DNA of 64,000 nt from the NCBI RefSeq assembly GCF_000276665.1, contig NW_004955404.1, positions 35,300,025-35,364,024 on the forward strand, read 5' to 3'. Position 1 is the stretch's first letter. Every line of letters begins with the position of its first letter. A program made the translations under genes and the position numbers. Below, one piece after another: positions 46,691 to 58,624 of the stretch. The stretch is from Chinchilla lanigera. Taxonomy: Eukaryota > Chordata > Mammalia > Rodentia > Chinchillidae. The notes under the pieces are model-generated. The model was not told where the DNA came from, searched no databases, and worked only from the letters and a program-made list of their open reading frames with translations.

Positions 46691-47719
46691 TGCCAGAGAC
46701 AGGACCACGGCCAGCTCTGCCTGATTATTTTCACCTGACTTCGAGTAAGACTAGTGTTCTCTGGTGCAATACCTAATTACTTAATTGTGTACATCTTTGC
46801 TTTTTCTGGAGAGACAGACTGCATTCATTTTTTAAAGCAAGACTTGTATCTTCAGACTAATTCTAAATTTCAGAGATCACATCTCTTATTTTTCTTTTTC
46901 TCTGGGTGCTAAGCACCCATTTTATCCTACTATGCTACACCGAGCAGGAGTGAGAGTTTCCATGTGCTGCCCTCACTGAAAGGCAGACAAACAAATGGTA
47001 AGCCATGCTTCTTTCATTTCTGTTTCTCCTGGATTTGGTCTCCAGGAATGACATATTCATCTTATTTGAGGATTTGCACAGAAACAAATGATGTAATTAA
47101 AGCTATGTTGACAGAAACTTGGGATTTTCTTGCTTAAACTTTTTCACTATTTTTTTGTTGTTCTTGTTAAAGTAATATAGTTAAGAAAATTTTGCAGGAA
47201 TATGCCTAATACAGACAACAGTCACATTCCAAATACTGGTCAGGATTTTCTCAGCAATTCTACCAAATTTTAATATTCCTCTGACTTCTTCAATTTTAGA
47301 AAATTTTTCTGATGTGTATACAGATTGAAATTCATTCATTTACATATATAGAGAGCCTCTATTTTCCTGGCTCTGGGAGAATTCTCTATTTGTGACAGAG
47401 AGTAGATACACACTTCTCCTCATGCTTTTGATGATCCTGTGAAAGCTCCAATCTCTAGAATATCTTCTCACCAACAATAACAAGTGGGAGGAGCAAAGAG
47501 CAGGAATCTTTTGCCATCTGCACATAAATATCTGGAATAACATACTTTCCAATATACTGTAATTTGGAGAGCCAGTCTCTGTGTTGCTTGTACTGAAACG
47601 CATCCTTCTGTTCAATATTCAATAAAGTATACCTTCAACAGATAAGAGGACATGCTCATCATGACAGCACCGCGGCATACCAGTGGCGCAAGTTAAGGTT
47701 TTTTGTTGTACTTTATAAA
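46691..47719. other. Unassigned DNA, no gene seen
   Basis: No confident repeat. The minus-strand 91-codon frame at 47340-47615 has no domain. Confidence 0.5.
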
Positions 47720-48062
47720 TGATTGTCCTACCTTGGGCTGCTTGTAACAAAATATCATGTATGGCAGCTTAAACAACAACTATTTATTTCTGACTGTTCT
47801 AGAGGCTGGGAGTCTGATATTAGGATGTCAGCACAGTAGTGTTCTGAGTGAAAGCCTTCCTTATGTGGCAGGGTGTGCTCATTTCCTTATAAGGGCACTA
47901 ATTCTATTATGCAAGGTCCACTCTTGTGACTTTATCAAAACCTAATTAACTCTCAAAGGCCCTACCTTTAACGTCATAGCACTGGCAATTAGGGCCCAAG
48001 TATAGAATTTCTTGGGGGGAGGTTAGTGGAAACTGGACAGGCACAAACGTTCAGTCAATAGC
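47720..48062 (-). mobile_element. ERVL-MaLR (MLT1/MST-like) solo LTR, reverse orientation
   Basis: Reversed LTR: 'gggctgcttgtaacaaaatatc', 'tggcagcttaaacaacaac', 'gttctagaggctggg', 'cctaattaactctcaaaggccc' and 'cacaaacgttcagtcaatagca' occur in the order of MLT1/MST elements read backwards. It is short and diverged, so it is old. Confidence 0.75.
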
Positions 48063-49485
48063 AATGTTTAACTGTGTAAATTCTTTTACAGGTCACAAAT
48101 ATGTCTTACGGTTAATAAATGTATGAGTAGATATATAAGACTTGTATACTGTGAGGAAAAAATAAAGAAACAAGACATTAAAATGGATTGACTGAAATAA
48201 AAGTTTGAAATGAGCTAATTTTGTTTTAATTTTCATTTTTATACATTCTGAACTTTCAGCTATGCATGTGTATATTATCATTTTGAGAAGGATTTAAAAA
48301 TAATAATGAAAAAGGTTTGGAAAATACAAATTACCTAATCAGACTTCCAATATGTATTCAAAACTATGCACCAGAAAGCAGAATCCTAAGTGCACATGTA
48401 TATAAGAGCACAGAAACTCCCTTAACATGTTCTCCCTCTGAAGAGTGTTTGTGATAGCTTTTTAAAATGAGCATTTGCCTCAGTATTTACATGGATGCTA
48501 ATTGTAAATTGTGTCTTTCTCCCCAGCTCTCAATGTAGAAAGAAAAAAAATCCTACTTATTATTATGTTCACTAGCTGCCAAGAAAAATATTGGATTTGG
48601 ATCAGATATCTAGCAACAGAAAGCATTAGATTTGCTCCAGAAAAAATAATGATTTGGCAGGATATTTTTAGTAGAAAAATAGGGAATAATTTGGATAATA
48701 AACACTAAAATAGTGAAAGTTGAAAACAACAGCTGGATTATTTGATCCTCAACGAACTTCTCTATTGAAGTCTGAATGAGTGATGGAAAAGAGAAGAAGA
48801 AAGTAGGGCTGGGATATGAGATCAGGAGAGAAAAAAAGCTTTTATTTTCATGTTTCATCTGAATGAACTTGACTATTATGACATTTTCCTACAGGTACTT
48901 AAAAGAAAATCTGAGTTTAGAAAGAAAAAAGAAAATTCATTGAATAAAACTCTTTGTAAAAGATTCAAAAGTATTCACCTACCCAAAGGAACATATACCT
49001 TAACTTTTTTCAAAACATGGAATTTTGAAATAGTTGATGTTATTTCAAAATAATTTTAACACACTTAAAAAATCATCAGGTAAGCAAAAAATAGCTTGTC
49101 TGATTCTACAGAGTCCTGCCTGTCTACTGTAAAATGTCTTTATTCTTAAATGTTAATTTGACTAGGCTCATAATCCAGTTACACTGAAATTAACCACAAA
49201 GCTAAACAAAAAAATATTTGCTTAAGTTATTGAATAGTATACAGGAAAGACAGACAATAAGCACATTTAGTATTACTGACCTATACTGACTTATGCATTG
49301 AAAGTTTTTCTCCTTGTAAGTAATATGCAACATCTTGGCAAACAGTGCACTAGACCATAGGTCTTTAAGTCAGAATGACAAGGCTACTTCACTTTTGAGT
49401 ACCTTTCGAATAATCTGCATTTTGAGGTTTGAAAAATATAGCTAGATTTCTAATTGCCACATTTGATGTACAAAAGGATCTAATA
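48063..49485. other. Unassigned AT-rich DNA, no gene seen
   Basis: No coding exon or named repeat. Short frames at 48511-48708, 48610-48858 and 48850-49053 overlap and are unsupported. Confidence 0.55.
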
Positions 49486-49890
49486 TGTCATCCTGTCAAA
49501 ACTTCAGTCCCTGGTGTAGCTGGGATTACTATCCCCACCTTTTCTCATTTCCTTTGTAAGTAGTTCCTATATCCAGGCCTTTGGGCTTGGGACTCTGTAG
49601 TACCTTACTGTTAGAGAGTCCTTGCCTATCATGCTGCTTATGGGCACAGTCACCAGACTTGCCTTTCGTAATGGAATGTGGGAAGAGATGGATCCAGACC
49701 AGCAGAAGCCAAGTCCAGCCAAACCTAGTTAAGTCTAGTGGTGCCCAGCCAAACCCAGCAGCAGCCAGGAAGCTCCTAAAAAGCACAGATCTAATTGGAC
49801 ATGAACAAGAAACAAATGCTTGAGACTCTGAGATACCCACTGAGAATTTGGGGTTGTTTTGTTATTGCTGCAAATGCTGACTCATGTACA
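49486..49890 (+). mobile_element. MLT1-like LTR
   Basis: The 3' third matches the end of MLT1 LTRs: 'gacatgaacaagaaacaaat', then 'gagatacccactgagaatttgg', 'ttgttttgttattgctgc' and 'gctgactcatgtaca'. Length (about 400 bp) fits. The two antiparallel open frames at 49529-49840 and 49581-49823 lie inside it and are discarded. Confidence 0.65.
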
Positions 49891-50359
49891 CTGCTAACTC
49901 TGTAGATGTTGACAGTTGATACATATAGTAGCATAAAGGCATTTTTTTTAAAGCAGCAACAAATTGTTATCAAGAAAAAAACCTCCATAAACTGTTCAAC
50001 CTAATTGATGCTATCAGTTGACTTAAAAGTCACAAATTTTGGAAGTCACATAGCTGGATCATACATTATTAGTCTCCCAGTAGGTCTGCTGAGATTATAT
50101 CTCAAAAGTGGGTTCTGATGATAATGCTTGCCCAGGTTACTTTGTAGGGATTGAAGCCTGATGGTAGAAACACTGACTCTTCACTTGGCCTGTGGACCTC
50201 CAATGGATGACTGGAATTGGACAAAAAGACTTGGCATCCCTGCCTTCATACTATGTCTGTCTCCTTTGCTGCCTTAATCTTTGGTTCAGATTCTACTTAG
50301 CTCTGCATGCAGACATGATAAACTTTTGAGAAATATTTTATCAGGAACTATAGCACAGA
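49891..50359. other. Unassigned DNA between two LTRs, no gene seen
   Basis: Could be internal sequence of a retroelement, but no viral protein frame is visible and I cannot support it. Confidence 0.4.
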
Positions 50360-50685
50360 GTTAAATTCAACTAGACTTGCCTTGCCTCGCTCCCTCAATG
50401 AAGATGAAAAACATCTATGGGGTGGGCACCCTGACTAGAAACACTAAGTCATGAAAAGGACAAAAAGAGGTGGCACTTAAGTTCCTAGGTCTCTGCTTAT
50501 TTCCTGAAAGGACTCACATATTCCTGCCCTTTATTAGCCTACCCAGCTCCCTCATATTTCTACCTGTATCTCAGCTCCCTGCAACTGAGAAGCTGTATTG
50601 GGAGCAAAGCTCTCTCTGCATTTTCTGGTCATTGAATAAATAAAGCCCAACACCCATCTCTCAGACACTGGTTTTCCCACATGTT
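50360..50685 (+). mobile_element. Possible retroviral-type LTR
   Basis: A polyadenylation signal (aataaa, within 'ttgaataaataaagccc' near 50632-50648) is followed by a short pyrimidine-rich U5-like end ('ccatctctcagacactgg'). Upstream is a C/T-rich segment. This layout is that of an R-U5 end of an LTR. I cannot name the family and the start is a guess. Confidence 0.4.
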
Positions 50686-50780
50686 GATTTATTTATTTTT
50701 TTGGTACTGGGAATCCAACTCAGAACCTTGGGCTTGCCAGGAAAGTGCTTGTGCTGCTGAGCTATATCCCTAGCCCTTTT
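50686..50780 (-). mobile_element. ID-type SINE, reverse orientation
   Basis: 'ttggtactgggaatccaactc', 'cttgccaggaaagtgc' and 'gctgagctatatccctagccc' mark a reversed ID SINE. Its flanks ttttcccacatgt and ttttcccatgtg look like an imperfect target-site duplication. It sits at the end of the LTR-like segment. Confidence 0.82.
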
Positions 50781-51671
50781 CCCATGTGTAGAGCTTCCAG
50801 ACCTGGGGTAGTAACAAAACAAGTTGGGAATGGAGGTCAGTATAGAAACAACGATTTTTAAAGCTGTCAGAAGTCATTGCTGTTATTTTTCATTAGAATA
50901 CGATCTAAACCAAGCCTGGTTCTAAAGATTCCTGTGCTGAATTGTTCTTAGAGAATCTGAAGGCAAATTCCGTCAGTCTAGTTGAAAGTGAAACTGCCTG
51001 ATCTTGTGTGAGCTGCAGCAATAGCAAGTTTTACACAGTGTCCTGAGATGGATCAGAGTTTACAAACTGCTAAGCATGCGTAAATTGTCAAGTCACATCC
51101 TTTGGCATTGGAGTATTTGTTTTATACTTGGAATTCACTTAGAAACTTAATGCTGTCAACATTCTTTTGTGTTTACTTTCTTTGTCCAGAGAATTATTCT
51201 TTGATACAGTTCACTAAGTAACTAAACATAAACTGACTATATTTACAAGTTAGGTCTCTTTCAGTAGTGAGTTTTATAATACAATTCACTCAAGCTTTTA
51301 CAAAATAGACATTTCATTGGATCACAGAGATGGTAAATCCAGAGGTCAGCACTCTCTCAGCTTCCACAGCTTTTCTTGCTTCTGTTTTTCTTGCATACTT
51401 ACTGGATTGATACACTAAAATAAAGATATCCCTGGGATATGAAAAAATGGCATCATTTTAGAAGTCTGAACTCTCCCTTTAAGAGATTACAACTCATTAA
51501 ATCAGGTCCACTTATATTACTTAGGATAATTTAATATGTAATTATAATTGCAACTATCAGTAATCACTGTCTATGGGCTTTATTGTAAAATGCCTTAACA
51601 GCAATACCTAGCTAGGTGCTTGCTTGCATAACTGTGGACCATAGACTAGCTGAGTTGATCCATTAAAAGCC

Positions 51672-51865
51672 CATCAGAATAACAGATGGTAGTGCAGGTC
51701 TGTGATCCCATCACTCTGGGGAAGACGAGGCAGTAGGACTGCAAGTTTGAACCCAGCGTAGGCAAATTAGTAATTTAGCCAAATAAAAATAAGAAAGAGG
51801 CTGGTAATTCAGCTCAGTGCAAAGGACCTGGGTTCAGTCTCAGTGCCTAAATAAATAGAAATACA
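51672..51865 (+). mobile_element. Dimeric B1+ID SINE (diverged)
   Basis: A B1-type left monomer ('gcaggtctgtgatcccatcac', 'caagtttgaacccagcgtagg') is followed by an A-rich joint and an ID-type right unit ('ggctggtaattcagctcag', 'gacctgggttcagtctcagtgcc') with an A/T-rich tail. The dimer layout is clear. Confidence 0.75.
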
Positions 51866-52082
51866 TATCTTCATAATTACTAATATAACTTTAGTACAGT
51901 CTGCAGTATTTTTTGAATGAATAAAGGGAGGTTAAATGCAATTTAGAATTGATTCTTCTTTAAAATGAGTAATAATTTTGTAATGGGTTATTTTGATATT
52001 TCCACTTACTAACGTTAGAAGATCATCCAATCATTTTTGGTAAGATTAAATTAAATAGCATTTCATCAAACACCAAGTTGAC

Positions 52083-52232
52083 AAAAATTGCTCAACAGTT
52101 TTTTTTGTGTGTGTGTGTCTTTTTTTTTGAGACAGGGTCTCACTATGCAGTTCAGGCTTGTTTTGAATTCACTTTGTAGCCACGTTGACCTCAAACTCAC
52201 AATGATCCTCCTGTCTCAGCCTAAAAATTGCT
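52083..52232 (-). mobile_element. Truncated B1-like SINE with 10-bp target-site duplication
   Basis: A T-rich and (GT)n tail is followed by 'gagacagggtctcactatg', 'cttgttttgaattcactttg' and 'gatcctcctgtctcagcct', where it stops. The flank aaaaattgct is found at 52083-52092 and 52223-52232, so the SINE was truncated at its 5' end on insertion. Confidence 0.87.
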
Positions 52233-53140
52233 GACAATAGTGAGATAAGTGAATGTATATATCCAACAGGAACAGAAATGAAAACAGGAAATATAGACTA
52301 GTTTGATAAACTAGAGATTGAACATCAAAAATCAAATATAAAATATAAGAAATAAACCTACAAAATCCCACCAGTTTAAGAAGACATTTTTGTTTGAAAA
52401 AACTTTTTACTAGGGATATTTTGATTGTATGAACTAATTATAAATTATTATCAAGGTAATTACCAAAGACATTTACATTCTTCTAAAAGCATTTATTAAT
52501 AAAATGATAATGTATAGGTGTTATTTTATTGATTATAGTGTAACATTTTTGTAGAAATAAATATATTCTACTTTTAATTAATGTAATAAACATGTTTATT
52601 TTTTCACTGTGTAAAATGTGTTTACCCAGTTAACACTGAATCTTGTATTATAACTTTAGGGACCAGGATAATTAAGTGGAAACATCAGGTCTATGTAATT
52701 TGAAAATTCAAAAGATTCTTGATTGATATTCTAATTATTTTTCAAAAGATTAAAATCTCGACAAAAGAAATGTACTGACATATTTATTCACTTATGAAAT
52801 TGACATTTTATTGTCATTTTCTATTATAACATGAACAATATTAATAACAGTAAATATAATTTCATGTATGTGTTAGTTTTAATGCCTATCACTGCAATAA
52901 TTGATGTCACACATACTGTAGTGACCTAATTTTAAAAGTATTTGAAAATAATTTTTAAGGGAATCAAGGAAAAATAAGTCTACAATGGATGTGTTTAACA
53001 GTTAATGTACATTTTTAGGGCATCACAGGTAGAAGGTAACAGAGTCCTCTAGTCTAGCACATCATACTCATACCATCTATTTGCTTTGCTTTGTCAAAAC
53101 ATATGAAAAATCATTAAAGTGTTTTAATAAATGTCTGGTT
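52233..53140. other. Unassigned, very AT-rich DNA, no gene seen
   Basis: No confident repeat or exon. Composition is extremely AT-rich from 52400 to 52620. Confidence 0.55.
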
Positions 53141-53350
53141 TTCCTGCTCATTCATCTTATAAATATTAATTAGCCATGGATCAGGCAATTAAAGTTTAAT
53201 CAATTTGCACTAATTAGCACCACATACTTGCATAAAAAGATAAAACCAACTTCTGCATCTGGCTGTTATTTGCAGTTTTTGTCAAGTGCTGATGAGTTTA
53301 ATCTTGAAGAGAAGATTAAGAAGAAAAGAAAAAACTAAATCAAGAAAGTA
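53141..53350. promoter_or_regulatory. Candidate conserved element with clustered TAAT sites
   Basis: The block is repeat-free. Within about 100 bp there are several homeodomain-type words (attaattagcc, caattaaag, tttaatcaa, actaattagc), followed by a Pit/Oct-like ttgcataaa. A perfect 8-bp hairpin ttaatctt/aagattaa lies at 53298-53305 and 53312-53319 with a 6-base loop. The density of such words in a gene desert suggests an enhancer, which is an inference. Confidence 0.4.
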
Positions 53351-53550
53351 GTGTTAATTTTATTAAATTTTCACTCAAAGCGCTGGTCATGAGTATCATG
53401 AAGATAATTCCAGCAATGTTACACCTTTTTTCCTGAGGCTTGATTCACCAGAATCTTCTTTATAGCCTTGTCTGGTAGCTCTGTTTCCTCTCCCTGTGAG
53501 CCTCTCACATGCATTTTACTTACTCTTCACTGTAAATCCAAATCAAAATC

Positions 53551-53596
53551 TGTGTTCTTTGTGACTTAAACATTGTGTTCTTTGTGACTTAAACAT
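53551..53596. repeat. Perfect tandem duplication, 23-bp unit
   Basis: tgtgttctttgtgacttaaa plus cat occurs at 53551-53573 and again, without a mismatch or spacer, at 53574-53596. Not part of a named repeat. Confidence 0.93.
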
Positions 53597-53599
53597 TTT

Positions 53600-55268
53600 G
53601 AAGTGATGGCCACCATAGCCATACTTTAAGGGTAAAATTTCTTCCTTCAGAGTGAATGTAAATGGTGTCTATTGTCCGTGAAACTGTAAAGTTATACCTC
53701 TACAAGTAAGATTGAATTTTTCCTCACTAAAAATTATGTGTAACTGTGCCAGTGAGAAAGATCTTGCAGACTTGGTTTGCTCTCTGACCTTTTGTGGGCA
53801 TATCCCTGCTCAACATTTTCTGTTCCACATAGACTATCAGAGACCAACTCCCGCTTCTGTGTTTTTGACTTCTGAATTTGATTAAATAAATTACACTGCC
53901 AATCTAGCAAGGAGACATTGTACAGTGCATTTGCATTACTATTTTGTGTTTTAATAACCAGCAAAAATAAAGTGTTCCATTACTGCCTATTCATATAATT
54001 GACAGGGATTATAGGGAATGGAACTATCTTTAATCACTGGTGGAAATTTATCTTAGGCTTGGCAGGTAAAACTACACGTTTTAAGATGATTTAGCATTGT
54101 ACTAGAAAATAGAGCATGATTCATAAAAAAGCTATGCACCATTTACATGGGGATTTTTATTCAGTTTATGCAAGAATAAGCCAGTGAATGGTTATTGATA
54201 TTTTTCAAATAAAGTATGTATGATTCATTAAACTCCCTATTCCTGTGTGAACAAACCACTGCTCTGTTAAGCACCCCTTGAGTGCATATCCCATAAGAAA
54301 AGCAGAGATAAAAATGGGGGTGACAGGCATCAATGTCTTCTTTTTAAGAAGTGCCTAAAAGTGAGATCACATACAGTAACAGATAATGCTCTGAACTACC
54401 ATCTGGATTTCAAAACATGTGATTTTTACAGCTCTGTTGAAGAAAGTGAGCATGTATTTTATTAATGCTTTATATGCATACCAGCATAGGGATATATATT
54501 TCCATATGTTTTTAAAAGTAAGGCTACGAATTGACTTCCTATGCTCTAAATTAGTGCTATTATGAATGAAAGAGTGTATGAAAAATGCTTTATAAGGTTT
54601 AAATTACTCTAGTAATAGGTTAAATAGGACAAGAAAGAAGTTATTTCTGCTTTGCACTGGTAGCTTCCTTGTGAAGAATTCTCCATAATCTTATATGACT
54701 ACTATTTAAAATTCTCAGTCTTATGTTTACAGGTATAGGGAAACTAGGATAATACAGTGACAGGACTAAGTACTCATAATGCTCTGCCATCTTCAAGGAT
54801 AAAAGGTTTAGGCATTGTTCTTAAGTGTTTTCAATCCTCATTTTTTCCTATACAAAATAAGCCCTCATTTTCTGTTTTGTACAAGTATTTGCTGGCTGAA
54901 TATTTGTATAAATTGACAGTGGTATGGGTAACCAAAAAACATGTCACCCCAGAAATGGTAAGAATAACTGAGTACGTTAAGCTGAGAGAAAGTCAGACAT
55001 CATAGCTTTCTTCAAATATTTGAATCTATACAATATAAAAAAGTGCTTAAAACTTACCCTGATTCCACAAAGATAAGGTACAGAAGACATTGGAAAATGA
55101 GCACTTATTTTGTGTAGAAAACAACCCTTAAAAAAACTGTTGGCCAGCTTGAGGCTTGAAGCTTACTTTACTTAAGCTTACTTATTTAAAGAACAGGTGA
55201 TTATTCCCATCATATCTCCAATTGACAGCCCAAGTTGGCCTCTTCAAAAACTTGGAAAGAATGAATAT
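53600..55268. other. Unassigned DNA, no gene seen
   Basis: Frames at 53734-53964 (minus) and 54757-55005 (plus) have no domain. No confident repeat. Confidence 0.55.
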
Positions 55269-55577
55269 TGTGATATTTAATCTTCACTGTCAAGGTGATT
55301 TGTGCGAGAGGTTACTAATCTACACTTCTGGGAGCATCTGAGGAGGTCATAGGACATGATCTTAGGGGTTGTGCCTGACCCTGCCCCGTCCTCTCTGGTG
55401 CTCCTTCCCTGGGCTCTGCTTGCTGGTTGTCATGAATTGAACAGCTTTTTTCCACCACACCCTTCACCACGACCTTCTGCCCTGGAGCCTCCCAACCATG
55501 AAGAAAAGCTCTGAAACCACTCAAAATAAGTGCGGGGCTTTGGGTATTTTCACTTATCAAAGTGAAAGCTCACCTAT
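55269..55577 (+). mobile_element. MaLR-like LTR
   Basis: It begins 'tgtgatatttaatcttcact-gtcaa', a start shared by a mammalian LTR family, and ends with 'gaaaagctctgaaaccactc' and 'gggtattttcacttatcaaag' counterparts of an LTR 3' end. Its middle is GC-richer than the neighbourhood. The minus-strand frame at 55315-55560 is inside it. Confidence 0.6.
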
Positions 55578-56290
55578 GCAAATAGGACTCATCCTGGATC
55601 ACCTCAACTTTAACATCAGAGATGAACAGTTTAGTTCTCTATCCCTGATGTTATTAAAGCACTGACTCCCTTCAATAGGCAACTGGAAAATATTTTGGTG
55701 GTATACATTTGGCTACTATGTTCTGTTGAAGGCTAATTTCAATAGCTTCTCAGTCACAGTCTGACTTTACCTTCAAAGGGACATAATAACATATCTTCCT
55801 AGCTATTATTTTAGATATCCCGAAAGCATGCTGTCACACATAATCTTTGTAGGCAAGATTTTAGTCATATTCAACTCTCTCCACAGGAATGTTTCCATGA
55901 CCATACTGATAGATGGTATGCTAGCCTAAGAGGGTCACTTGATACTTACAAAGGAGCAATGGAGGTGGTTACTACCCTACATAGCACAAGGTCTTTTCAC
56001 ATTGAAATTTCTGAAGATTATTTGGTGACCTATAAGTTTACTACTACTACCAGCATTCTCAAGGCCCATTTATTATGTACTAATGAACATTTTCTCACTA
56101 CCTTGGTGCGTGTTTCACATCACCATTCCTGACATCAAAAGCTGGGGATGAAGAGCGTACAGCTACGAGGGTCTTGTAACAGTGGATAATTCCACACATT
56201 AAGGTTTCTAATAGAAGTGCTCAGTGCCTCTGTGGAAGATTCTTTTTTGTTTTCTTGTTTCACCCTGATTCCTCCTTGCTGCTTCCATAT
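55578..56290. other. Unassigned DNA, no gene seen
   Basis: No recognised repeat or coding exon. Confidence 0.5.
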
Positions 56291-56732
56291 CTGTATTCGT
56301 CAGCTTTCCAACACTGTGATCAAATCCTTGAAATACACAACTTGAGGAGAGGTCTCTTTGTGGCTCATAGTTTTAGAGGTGTTATCTCATGGTCAGCTGA
56401 CTCTTGGGTAGAAATATTATGGCTGAAGATCAAAGTGGAGGAGAGCTTATTACCTCCTGACCGTGAGGAAAGAGAGTAAAAGGCAAAACTCAGAAAGGAG
56501 GGGCTAGGGGTGACATCTATGCTTCACAGCCATGCCACAATTGACTCACTTCATCCAATTAGGCCCAATCTCTTAATAAGTCCATGTGGCTAGTGAACTC
56601 ATCAACGGATTAATCCACTTGATGAAGTTATGATCTGGTGATCAATAATTTCTCATGATCCGGTCATATTTCCAAAAGTCCCATCTCTGAACACATGAGG
56701 TTTTGGGAGGGCATTTTGATCCATCTGTTCAC
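56291..56732 (-). mobile_element. ERVL-MaLR-type solo LTR, reverse orientation
   Basis: 'ctgtattcgtcagctttcc', 'tttgtggctcatagttttag', 'atcaacggattaatccac', 'cccatctctgaacacatg' and 'gagggcattttgatccatc' follow a reversed MaLR LTR in order. Usual length and no internal region. Confidence 0.78.
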
Positions 56733-57316
56733 TGCAAGGAGATTTGATACCAACTGATGCAAGACAACCGGACTACATATTTGTTTCATTGTAATTTTTA
56801 TATAAATTGAAATGTTCTTGAAATGCCATTGGTATAAACTGGTTTTGTGTGGAATTTGCACTTTCATTGCATCTGCCTAGATATATTAACTTTTGATCTA
56901 AGGCTGTAACTAAAGTTAAAGAAGAATTTTTGCTATCAGAGAATGACAAAGTGGTATCATATCTTTTTTCATCGTAGAGATTGAGTTTTAATCTCTCATC
57001 ATTCTTTCTTTTTTAAAATAATGTGCCATTAGTGTTGAAATAAGGGTGGGAAAGCATGGTAATTTAACAAGAAAGATGAATATCTCACTCTGTGTGTGAT
57101 AGCCATTGTCTTAAGGAAGGGAAAATGTTTTAACTTTATCAAAGTATTAATGCAAAAAAAGGAAAATTGCTAGCTTTTCACTCTTTGACTATCATAAAAT
57201 CATCCTAGTCTTAATTTATAGCCATAAACATTATATAACTATCAGCTTATAAGTCACTTATTGTTTTGTTCATTTGAAATCTTTCAGATAAATGTAAATT
57301 TAAATGAGGAGTTCCA
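56733..57316. other. Unassigned AT-rich DNA, no gene seen
   Basis: No confident repeat or exon. Confidence 0.55.
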
Positions 57317-57461
57317 AAAGTTACATATTTCTTTTTTTTGTTTGTTTTGTTTTGTTTTTGTTTTTCTCCGGTACCAGGAACTGAACTCACGACCTTGCGC
57401 TTGCCAGGCAGGCGCTTTTGCCACTGAGCTAAATCCCCAGCCCCCAAAGTTATATATTTCT
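57317..57461 (-). mobile_element. ID-type SINE with 16-bp target-site duplication
   Basis: Body 57333-57445: a (TTTTG)n-rich tail, 'ctccggtaccaggaactg', 'cttgccaggcaggcgctttt' and 'gctaaatccccagccccc'. The flanks aaagttacatatttct (57317-57332) and aaagttatatatttct (57446-57461) differ at one base. Open frames at 57247-57521 on both strands are SINE artefacts. Confidence 0.95.
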
Positions 57462-57784
57462 AAATACCTTTTTATTACAAAAGTACTCAAGGTTAATCGA
57501 CATTTTTGGAGACAATATTAATGTGAAATTTTAAAATATTGTGTTTATGTCATCTCAAAGACTACAATCCATTTCTTCAGCATTCAGAGCAATGAATGTT
57601 TTGTTGTTACTATTTCTCACTTCAAAATATCTGTAAATCTGGATCTTGTGCTACTGGTTACTCCAGCTGCAATACCAATTTCATTAGGCGTTGTGCTTTT
57701 CTTTAGTGCATTAAGTTTCTTTGAATTGACATTACTGACTTTACCCTGAAGAGAAAATTAGCATCTGTTAAATTACAGAACTGA

Positions 57785-57900
57785 TGAAGGAATTTTTCTT
57801 AAAGGTTTACTGAGGTGTGATTGACATACAAAAAGTTGTATACATTTAATGTATAAAACCTGAAATTTGGAAATATGTACACATGCAGAAGGATACTTTA
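57785..57900 (-). repeat. Probable old LINE-1 fragment, reverse orientation
   Basis: 'ggtttactgaggtgtgattgac' followed by 'atacaaaaagttgtatacat', 'aatgtataaaacctg' and 'aatatgtacacatg' matches a reversed segment common in old mammalian L1s. Short. Confidence 0.5.
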
Positions 57901-57975
57901 GAAGACTGGCATTTCTGTTATAAAAGCTATTCTTCAAGTTAGACCTACACCCCACCCCTATAGCACAATGAATAA

Positions 57976-58057
57976 TAGAGAGAGAGAGAGAGAGACAGAG
58001 AGAGAGTGAGAGAGAAAGAGAAAGAGAGAGAAAGAGAGAGAGAGGGAGAGGAAAGAG
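57976..58057. repeat. (GA)n microsatellite
   Basis: About 80 bases of nearly pure GA/AG with a few interruptions. The plus-strand frame at 58006-58197 starts in it and encodes only a simple Glu/Arg-rich repeat. Confidence 0.95.
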
Positions 58058-58624
58058 TAGTTATTGTAGACGTGCAACAAACCTATAAAGACTATAGCAA
58101 AATAGACATCCCCACAACTCCAGTCCAGCTACATCTAACTGAAGTGTGTAAGAATTCCAACTGGACAAATGTGCTATCAAACCATAGAGCTATATAGCCT
58201 AATAATAATTTTAGGTTTTTATTTTATTTTGGGTGCTGATAAAGTTTATGTAGCAATAGATAACTAGAATAAGTTTTCTTACAAGATAATGGGGTATCCA
58301 TCACAAAATCTTCAGATAGTAAAACTGTCTTTGAGGCCAGCTGATGGTTTTGACCCAAAGCGTCTTAAGGGTATTAGTTTAAGGCTAAAGGACAATGAGG
58401 AAATTGTCCCTGAAGACTGAAGAAAATGAAACATATTATGCAGTCTCAGAAAGTTTAGCAAGATATTGGAAAATAATCATATGCCTTAGGAACTAGGTGA
58501 ATTGGCCCAGGAGATTTCTCATAGTACTAAATACAGTGATAAATATCTTTTAGCTATAGATGACATGTGTCTAGTGAGACATCAAGTAAAAAAAGAGCTG
58601 TTGATTTCAAGCCAGAACCAAATA

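Noticed and set aside
49529..49840. Open frames on both strands (103 and 80 codons)
   Set aside because: They lie inside an MLT1-like LTR.
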